Assembly: GCF_002013465.1 (NCBI RefSeq)
Contig: NZ_MAFC01000017.1
Location: 1 to 64,000, forward strand
DNA from: Mycobacterium sp. D16R12
Lineage (GTDB): Bacteria > Actinomycetota > Actinomycetes > Mycobacteriales > Mycobacteriaceae
Direction: 5' to 3'
Length of the DNA stretch: 64,000 bases
Position 1 is the first letter of the stretch; each line of letters begins with the position of its first letter. The position numbers and the translations under genes were made by a program. Shown in pieces: positions 59,817 through 64,000 of this stretch. The notes below the pieces were generated by a model, which made no database searches, was not told the origin of the DNA, and was given only the letters and a program-made list of their open reading frames with translations.

Positions 59817-59871
59817 AGGTGGCCTCGCGCCGCCGTCGGGTCGGGGGGTCGGACGGTGGCGCGAGGCTACC
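59817..59871. repeat. REP-like hairpin, intergenic repeat copy 2
   Basis: GGTGGCCTCGCGCCGCCGTC (59818-59837) pairs with 59852-59871 over 20 positions with two G-U wobbles, around a G-rich 14-nt loop. The left arm and loop repeat the element at 53202-53232. It sits 33 bp after the TetR stop and may also act as a terminator. Between it and 59957 the sequence is AT-rich (AAAAAACTTGAAACTTTTTT) with no coding frame. Confidence 0.6.
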
Positions 59872-59956
59872 CATGTATCGACACCTAATCGAAGAGCGTT
59901 ACACGCTCCCCGAAAAAACTTGAAACTTTTTTTCACGATGCCCCGAGAATGCCAAA

Positions 59957-59992
59957 ACCCCCGGTCACAGGCTTGCGCCCAGGACCGGGGGT
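59957..59992 (-). terminator. Rho-independent terminator of fadA2
   Basis: ACCCCCGGTC (59957-59966) pairs perfectly with GACCGGGGGT (59983-59992). On the minus strand the stem is followed by TTTTGG. It begins 23 bp after the fadA2 stop. Confidence 0.75.
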
Positions 59993-60014
59993 CTCGAAGG
60001 AGTGCTTAAGTGAC

Positions 60015-61340
60015 TCAGGCTTCCAGGATGGCGGTCACGCCCTGGCCACCCGCGGCACAGACCGAGATGAGTCCGCGCACCGGCTTACCAGTCTCGGCCT
60101 TCTTCTCGGCGAGCTGCTTGGCCAGCTGAGCCACGATGCGGCCACCGGTGGCCGCGAACGGGTGCCCGGCCGCCAGCGAGGAGCCGTTGACGTTGAGCTT
60201 GGACCGGTCGATCGCACCCAGAGGCTTATCGAGGCCCAGGCGCTCCTTGCAGTAATCCGCCGACTCCCACGCCTGCAGCGTCGCGAGCACCACCGAGGCG
60301 AAGGCCTCGTGGATCTCGTAGAAGTCGAAGTCCTGCAGGGTGAGGCCGTTGCGGGCCAGCAGGCGCGGCACGGCGTAGGTCGGAGCCATCAGCAGCCCGT
60401 CGGGGCCGTTGATGTAGTCCACCGCCGCGGTTTCACCGTCGACGAAGTAGGCCAGCACGGGGAGGCCGCGCTCGGCTGCCCACTCCTCGCTGGACAGCAG
60501 CGCCACGGAGGCACCGTCGGTCAACGGGGTGGAGTTACCCGCGGTCATGGTGGCGTCGCCGTGCTTCACGCCGAACACCGGCTTCAACGTCGCCAGCTTC
60601 TCCACGCTCGAGTTCGGGCGCAGGTTGTCGTCGCGGTACAGGCCCAGGAACGGGCTGATCAGGTCGTCAAAGAAGCCGCGGTCGTAGGCGGCGGCCATCT
60701 TCTGGTGGCTGGCCGCGGCCAGGGCGTCCTGGTCGGTGCGCTTGACGCCTACCTGCTTGGCGGTGATGGCGGCATGCTCACCCATGGACAGCCCCGTGCG
60801 CGGCTCGCCGTTCTGGGGGATGTCGACACCGAGGGCGGCGGGCAGCTTGCCGAGCAGCTTGAGCCGGGTCACGTTGTCCTTGGCGCGACGGATTGCCAGC
60901 AAGGTGTGGCGAAGATCATCACCGAAGTTGATGGGTGCATCAGAGGTGGTGTCCACGCCACCGGCCAGCACCGACTCGTAACGGCCGAGCGCGATGCCGT
61001 CGGCACCGACGATGGCCGCCTGCAGACCCGTGCCGCAGGCCTGCTGAAGGTCGAAGGCCTGGGTGTACGGGGACAGCGGGCTGCCCAGCACTGACTCGCG
61101 GGTGAGATTGAAATCACGGCTCAGCTTGAGAACCGCACCGGCGATGACGGCTCCCAGACGCTCGCCCTTGAGGTTGAAGCGGTCGGAGGCGCCAGTGATG
61201 GCGGCGGTCAACATGTCCTGGTTGGAGGCGTTCGCATAGGCGCCGTCCGAGCGTGCGAAGGGGATGCGGTTACCACCGAGAACCGCGACGCGGCGGCGAC
61301 CTTGCGAAGCGTCTGACTTGCGTGCCGAGCTAGTTGCCAC
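60015..61340 (-). CDS. fadA2: Acetyl-CoA acetyltransferase/thiolase FadA2
   Basis: A 441-residue thiolase. The nucleophile Cys is in DLQQACGTGLQAAIVGADGI (about residue 104). The second-half motifs are FDFYEIHEAFASVVLATLQA (His), LNVNGSSLAAGHPFAATGG (catalytic-loop His) and ISVCAAGGQGVTAILEA (second Cys). It cleaves 3-ketoacyl-CoA to acetyl-CoA in beta-oxidation. GTG 61340 has GGAGAGACAA before it and gives the length I recall for Rv0243; the frame is open to 61379. It is divergent from fabG4, as in M. tuberculosis, with a perfect dyad in the shared promoter. Confidence 0.94.
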   Translation of the reverse strand: MATSSARKSDASQGRRRVAVLGGNRIPFARSDGAYANASNQDMLTAAITGASDRFNLKGERLGAVIAGAVLKLSRDFNLTRESVLGSPLSPYTQAFDLQQACGTGLQAAIVGADGIALGRYESVLAGGVDTTSDAPINFGDDLRHTLLAIRRAKDNVTRLKLLGKLPAALGVDIPQNGEPRTGLSMGEHAAITAKQVGVKRTDQDALAAASHQKMAAAYDRGFFDDLISPFLGLYRDDNLRPNSSVEKLATLKPVFGVKHGDATMTAGNSTPLTDGASVALLSSEEWAAERGLPVLAYFVDGETAAVDYINGPDGLLMAPTYAVPRLLARNGLTLQDFDFYEIHEAFASVVLATLQAWESADYCKERLGLDKPLGAIDRSKLNVNGSSLAAGHPFAATGGRIVAQLAKQLAEKKAETGKPVRGLISVCAAGGQGVTAILEA

Positions 61341-61380
61341 TTGTCTCTCCACTGTTAAGGGGGCAGGATTACCGAGCATT

Positions 61381-61396
61381 CTTACTCTGGAGTAAG
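61381..61396. promoter_or_regulatory. Candidate operator in the fadA2-fabG4 divergent promoter
   Basis: CTTACTC (61381-61387) and GAGTAAG (61390-61396) form a perfect 7-bp inverted repeat around TG. It lies about 40 bp from the fadA2 start and 70 bp from fabG4. A TetR-type lipid-responsive repressor is the likely binder. It differs in sequence from the fadE5 dyad at 45392. Confidence 0.5.
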
Positions 61397-61466
61397 TTCT
61401 TTGTCGAGTTCACCCTAGACCAACCACTTTGGACGACCCCCACAGCGACCACTAAGGAAACGGCAC

Positions 61467-62825
61467 ATGTCCCCCAAGCTCACTGACGACCTCTACGCGC
61501 TGCTGGTCAACTCCGGGCCCGGCAACCTGCTCGCCGGCCGCCTGGGTATCCCGCAGCCCGAGAACCTGCGCCGTTACAAGAAGGGCCAGCCCGCGCTGGC
61601 CGGCCCCGTGCTGATCGGTGGCGAGGGCCGCCTCGCCGAGCCGCTGCGCGCCGCACTGGCCGACGACTACGACTTGGTCTCCAACAACGTCGGCGGTCGC
61701 TGGGCCGACAAGTTCGGTGCCCTGGTCTTCGACGCCACCGGCATCACCACCCCCGTCGAGCTCAAGGGCCTGCACGAGTTCTTCACGCCGGTGCTGCGCA
61801 ACGTGGGCAAATCGGGTCGCCTGCTGGTCATCGGCACCACCCCGGACAAGGCCGCCACCACCGACGAGCGGATCGCCCAGCGCGCCCTCGAAGGTTTCAC
61901 CCGCTCGCTGGCCAAGGAGTTCGGCAACGGCGCCACCGTGCAGCTGGTGTACGTGCATCCCGATGCCAAGACCGCGGCCACCGGCCTGGAGTCGACCGTC
62001 CGCTTCATCCTCTCGGCCAAGTCCACCTACGTGGACGGCCAGGTGTTCTATGTGGGCGCCGATGACTCCACCCCGCCCGCCGACTGGGACAAGCCGCTGG
62101 CCGGCAAGGTCGCCATCGTCACTGGCGCCGCCCGCGGTATCGGTGAGACCATCGCCGAGGTGTTCGCCCGTGACGGCGCCGCCGTCGTTGCGATCGATAT
62201 GCCGTCGGACGACCTGACCGCTGTCGCGCAGAAGGTTGGCGGAACGTCGTTGGCGTTGGACGTCACCGCGGCCGACGCCATCGACCAGATCACCGCGCAC
62301 CTCAAGGAACACCACGGCGGCAAGGCCGACATCCTGGTCAACAACGCCGGTATCACCCGCGACAAGCTGCTGGCCAACATGGACGACGGCCGCTGGGATT
62401 CCGTCATCGCCGTGAACCTGCTTGCACCACAGCGCCTTACCGAAGGGCTGATCGAGAACGGGACCATCGGAGACGGCGGGCGCATCGTCGGCCTGGCCTC
62501 CATCGCCGGCATCGCCGGTAACCGCGGCCAGACCAACTACGGCGCCACCAAGGCGGGAATGATCGGTATCACCCAGGCGCTGGCCCCGTCGCTGGCCGAG
62601 AAGGGCATCACCATCAACGCCGTCGCGCCGGGCTTCATCGAGACCAAGATGACCGCGGCCATCCCGCTGGCCAACCGCGAGGTGGGCCGTCGCATCAACT
62701 CGCTGAACCAGGGTGGCGAGCCGGTGGACGTCGCCGAGACCATCGCCTACTTCGCCAGCCCGGCTTCGAATGCGGTGACCGGCAACGTGGTTCGGGTCTG
62801 CGGCCAGTCCTGGTTGGGGGCCTGA
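61467..62825 (+). CDS. fabG4: High-molecular-weight 3-oxoacyl-(ACP/CoA) reductase FabG4
   Basis: A 452-residue two-domain reductase. The N-terminal ~200 residues are a flavodoxin-like, non-catalytic SDR relic. The C-terminal half is a complete ketoreductase: [20 protein letters not shown] (about 216-235), [18 protein letters not shown], catalytic Ser in [13 protein letters not shown] and Tyr-x3-Lys in [12 protein letters not shown] (about 353-357). It reduces 3-ketoacyl-CoA with NADH. The length matches M. tuberculosis FabG4 (Rv0242c). It is followed after 2 bp by htdX, making a two-step reductase-dehydratase unit. Confidence 0.95.
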   Translation: MSPKLTDDLYALLVNSGPGNLLAGRLGIPQPENLRRYKKGQPALAGPVLIGGEGRLAEPLRAALADDYDLVSNNVGGRWADKFGALVFDATGITTPVELKGLHEFFTPVLRNVGKSGRLLVIGTTPDKAATTDERIAQRALEGFTRSLAKEFGNGATVQLVYVHPDAKTAATGLESTVRFILSAKSTYVDGQVFYVGADDSTPPADWDKPLAGKVAIVTGAARGIGETIAEVFARDGAAVVAIDMPSDDLTAVAQKVGGTSLALDVTAADAIDQITAHLKEHHGGKADILVNNAGITRDKLLANMDDGRWDSVIAVNLLAPQRLTEGLIENGTIGDGGRIVGLASIAGIAGNRGQTNYGATKAGMIGITQALAPSLAEKGITINAVAPGFIETKMTAAIPLANREVGRRINSLNQGGEPVDVAETIAYFASPASNAVTGNVVRVCGQSWLGA

Positions 62826-62827
62826 TC

Positions 62828-63682
62828 ATGGGTGCTGCCACAACACAGCCCTCCGGCCTTCGCAACATGGCCATGGCCGCGGTCGGTGCGCTGCCGTTCA
62901 TCCCACGCCCGTCCACCCTGCCCAGCAGGGTTGTCCGGACACACGGTGTGCGGATCGACCCTGCGCACGTCGCCGCCTACGCCAAGGTGACCGGCTTGAG
63001 TTTCACCGACAAGGTGCCGGTGACATATCCGTTCGCGCTGCAGTTCCCCTCGGTGATGGAGTTGGTGACGGGATTCGACTTCCCCTTCCCGGCCATCGGC
63101 ACCGTGCACCTGGAGAACCACATCACCCAGCACCGCGCCATCACCGCGACCGACACGGTCGATATCGAGGTGCGCACGGAGAACCTGCGCGAGCACCGCA
63201 AGGGCCTCCTGGTCGACGTCCTGACCGACATCACCATCGGCACCGACACTGTCTGGCAGCAGACCATGACGTTCCTGCGTCAACAGCGCACCAGCCTGTC
63301 CGACGGGCCCAAGTCCGAACCGCCGAAGGCCGTCAAGCTGCCGCCGCCGAACTCGACGCTGCGCATCAGCGGCGGGCAGATCCGTCGGTACGCGTCGGTG
63401 GGCGGAGACCACAACCCGATCCACACCTCGTCGATCGGCGCCAAGGCGCTGGGCTTCCCGAAGGCCATTGCTCACGGAATGTTCACCGCCGCAGCGGTTC
63501 TGGGAAACATTCAGGGCGAGATCCCCGATGCCGTGCGCTACGACGTCAAGTTCGGCAAGCCGATCCTGCTGCCCGCCTCGGTGGGCGTGTGGATCGAGAA
63601 GGATGGCAACGGCTGGGATATCGCCGTCCGCAATCCGAAGAAGGGTGACCCGCACCTGAACGGGACCATCACCCCGCTCTGA
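62828..63682 (+). CDS. htdX: (R)-specific 3-hydroxyacyl-thioester dehydratase HtdX
   Basis: A 284-residue double-hot-dog hydratase. The hydratase-2 motif with catalytic Asp and His is YASVGGDHNPIHTSSIGAKA (about residues 194-213), then FPKAIAHGMFTAAAVLGNIQ. The N-terminal hot-dog half (about 20-150) is non-catalytic. It dehydrates 3-hydroxyacyl-ACP/CoA. M. tuberculosis Rv0241c is adjacent to fabG4 in the same way. ATG 62828 is 2 bp from the fabG4 stop. A strong terminator follows. Confidence 0.95.
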   Translation: MGAATTQPSGLRNMAMAAVGALPFIPRPSTLPSRVVRTHGVRIDPAHVAAYAKVTGLSFTDKVPVTYPFALQFPSVMELVTGFDFPFPAIGTVHLENHITQHRAITATDTVDIEVRTENLREHRKGLLVDVLTDITIGTDTVWQQTMTFLRQQRTSLSDGPKSEPPKAVKLPPPNSTLRISGGQIRRYASVGGDHNPIHTSSIGAKALGFPKAIAHGMFTAAAVLGNIQGEIPDAVRYDVKFGKPILLPASVGVWIEKDGNGWDIAVRNPKKGDPHLNGTITPL

Positions 63683-63697
63683 CAGGCACCGCACAAG

Positions 63698-63727
63698 GGC
63701 CCGCGACCGGCATACCGGTCGCGGGCC
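63698..63727 (+). terminator. Terminator after htdX
   Basis: GGCCCGCGACCGG (63698-63710) pairs perfectly with CCGGTCGCGGGCC (63715-63727) around CATA, followed by TTCTGCG. It starts 16 bp after the htdX stop. Confidence 0.7.
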
Positions 63728-63736
63728 TTCTGCGTT

Positions 63737-63799
63737 CGCTGAGTGTCGACATTCCGCGAGAAATCGCGAGAAGGCGGCCCGACAACTCGACACTCGGCG
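63737..63799. repeat. Long-spaced inverted repeat
   Basis: CGCTGAGTGTCGA (63737-63749) and TCGACACTCGGCG (63787-63799) are complementary with one mismatch. The 37-bp interior has its own repeat (CGCGAGAAATCGCGAG). It lies between htdX and the last gene and could be an intergenic palindromic element. Confidence 0.45.
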
Positions 63800-63863
63800 A
63801 AAAGTGTTGCCGGACCCCTCGGGTAATACTCACGCTGATCTCGACGGCTGTACTTCGGCGAAT

Positions 63864-63878
63864 CGATCGTTACGATCG
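63864..63878. promoter_or_regulatory. Dyad upstream of the last gene
   Basis: CGATCGT and ACGATCG flank a single T, ending 37 bp before GTG 63916. It may be a regulator binding site. Confidence 0.35.
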
Positions 63879-63915
63879 CACGTCACTTGCCTGCAGCAAA
63901 TTCGAGGAGTACGTC

Positions 63916-64000
63916 GTGTCAGCGGACGAGACCCACCAAGAAACACCGCCTGTCGATTGGCGGGCGCTGCTGCGACAGCTTCCCTTGTTGAACATCCTGG
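63916..64000 (+). CDS. Start of an unidentified gene, truncated by the window end
   Basis: GTG 63916 is preceded by GAGGAGTACGTC and opens 28 codons to the window edge. The peptide begins SADETHQETPPVDWRALLRQ and turns hydrophobic (LPLLNIL) at the end, as in the N-terminus of a membrane protein. Nothing more can be said from this part. Confidence 0.6.
   Translation, partial: MSADETHQETPPVDWRALLRQLPLLNIL

Overview
The window is a contiguous stretch of high-GC chromosome from a rapidly growing mycobacterium, most likely the Mycobacteroides abscessus/chelonae group. The pointers are recalled mycobacterial proteins: an AAC(2')-I acetyltransferase, an Hsp20 of the Acr2 (Rv0251c) type, the Sdh1 operon (Rv0250c-Rv0247c type), and the FadE5/FadA2/FabG4/HtdX set (Rv0244c-Rv0241c type). 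Many genes also start leaderlessly, with a TANNNT -10 box 6-7 nt before the first codon. I see no rRNA, tRNA, IS element, integrase or CRISPR array. Homology statements are from memory; no search was run.

Layout. 1-5 kb: MaoC-type hydratase (cut by the window edge), IclR regulator, LysG/LysE amino-acid export pair, and a TetR-controlled DUF4334/alcohol dehydrogenase operon. 5-9 kb: iron-siderophore binding lipoprotein, queuosine-precursor transporter, PxpB/PxpC and aac(2')-I. 8.8-11 kb: three tandem paralogous VC0807-type membrane proteins on the minus strand. 11-21.9 kb: Hsp20, acyl-ACP desaturase, a cutinase that lacks its nucleophile, a self-sufficient P450-reductase fusion with a Tat-exported isochorismatase-fold protein, ahpC-ahpD/oxyR, and a two-component system. 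21.9-23.4 kb: carotenoid oxygenase.

23.4-33.2 kb is a compact catabolic locus. Its four transcription units encode a PEP-mutase-like lyase, two maleate-isomerase/Asp-Glu-racemase paralogues, a FadR-type GntR regulator, a D-2-hydroxyacid dehydrogenase, an amidase, a DUF3830 protein, a class III aminotransferase, an aldehyde dehydrogenase and a tartrate/D-malate-type dehydrogenase. The same 14-bp palindrome, GATTGTTGACAATC, occurs in both divergent promoters of the locus and is the obvious candidate GntR operator. This is the best candidate here for an undescribed pathway.

33.2-37.1 kb: Sdh1 operon with a Crp-type box. 37-45 kb: small regulators (ArsR, HxlR with strong palindromes), SDR/tautomerase, flavin reductase, enoyl-CoA hydratase, secreted small protein, 2OG-Fe oxygenase, Ser/Thr kinase, DinB protein. 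45-64 kb: fadE5, then a 12.7-kb block (alpha-oxoamine synthase, epimerase, acyl-CoA dehydrogenase, MmpL transporter, hydrolase, DUF1361 protein, a broken P-loop kinase gene, a membrane sulfite-oxidase-like enzyme, alcohol dehydrogenase, MpaB-type oxygenase, TetR), then fadA2, fabG4, htdX and the start of one more gene.

Compared with the gene order I recall for M. tuberculosis, the conserved backbone (Rv0265c-0262c, Rv0251c, Rv0250c-0247c, Rv0245, Rv0244c-0241c) is kept in order but interrupted by accessory blocks. The unusual content sits in those blocks.
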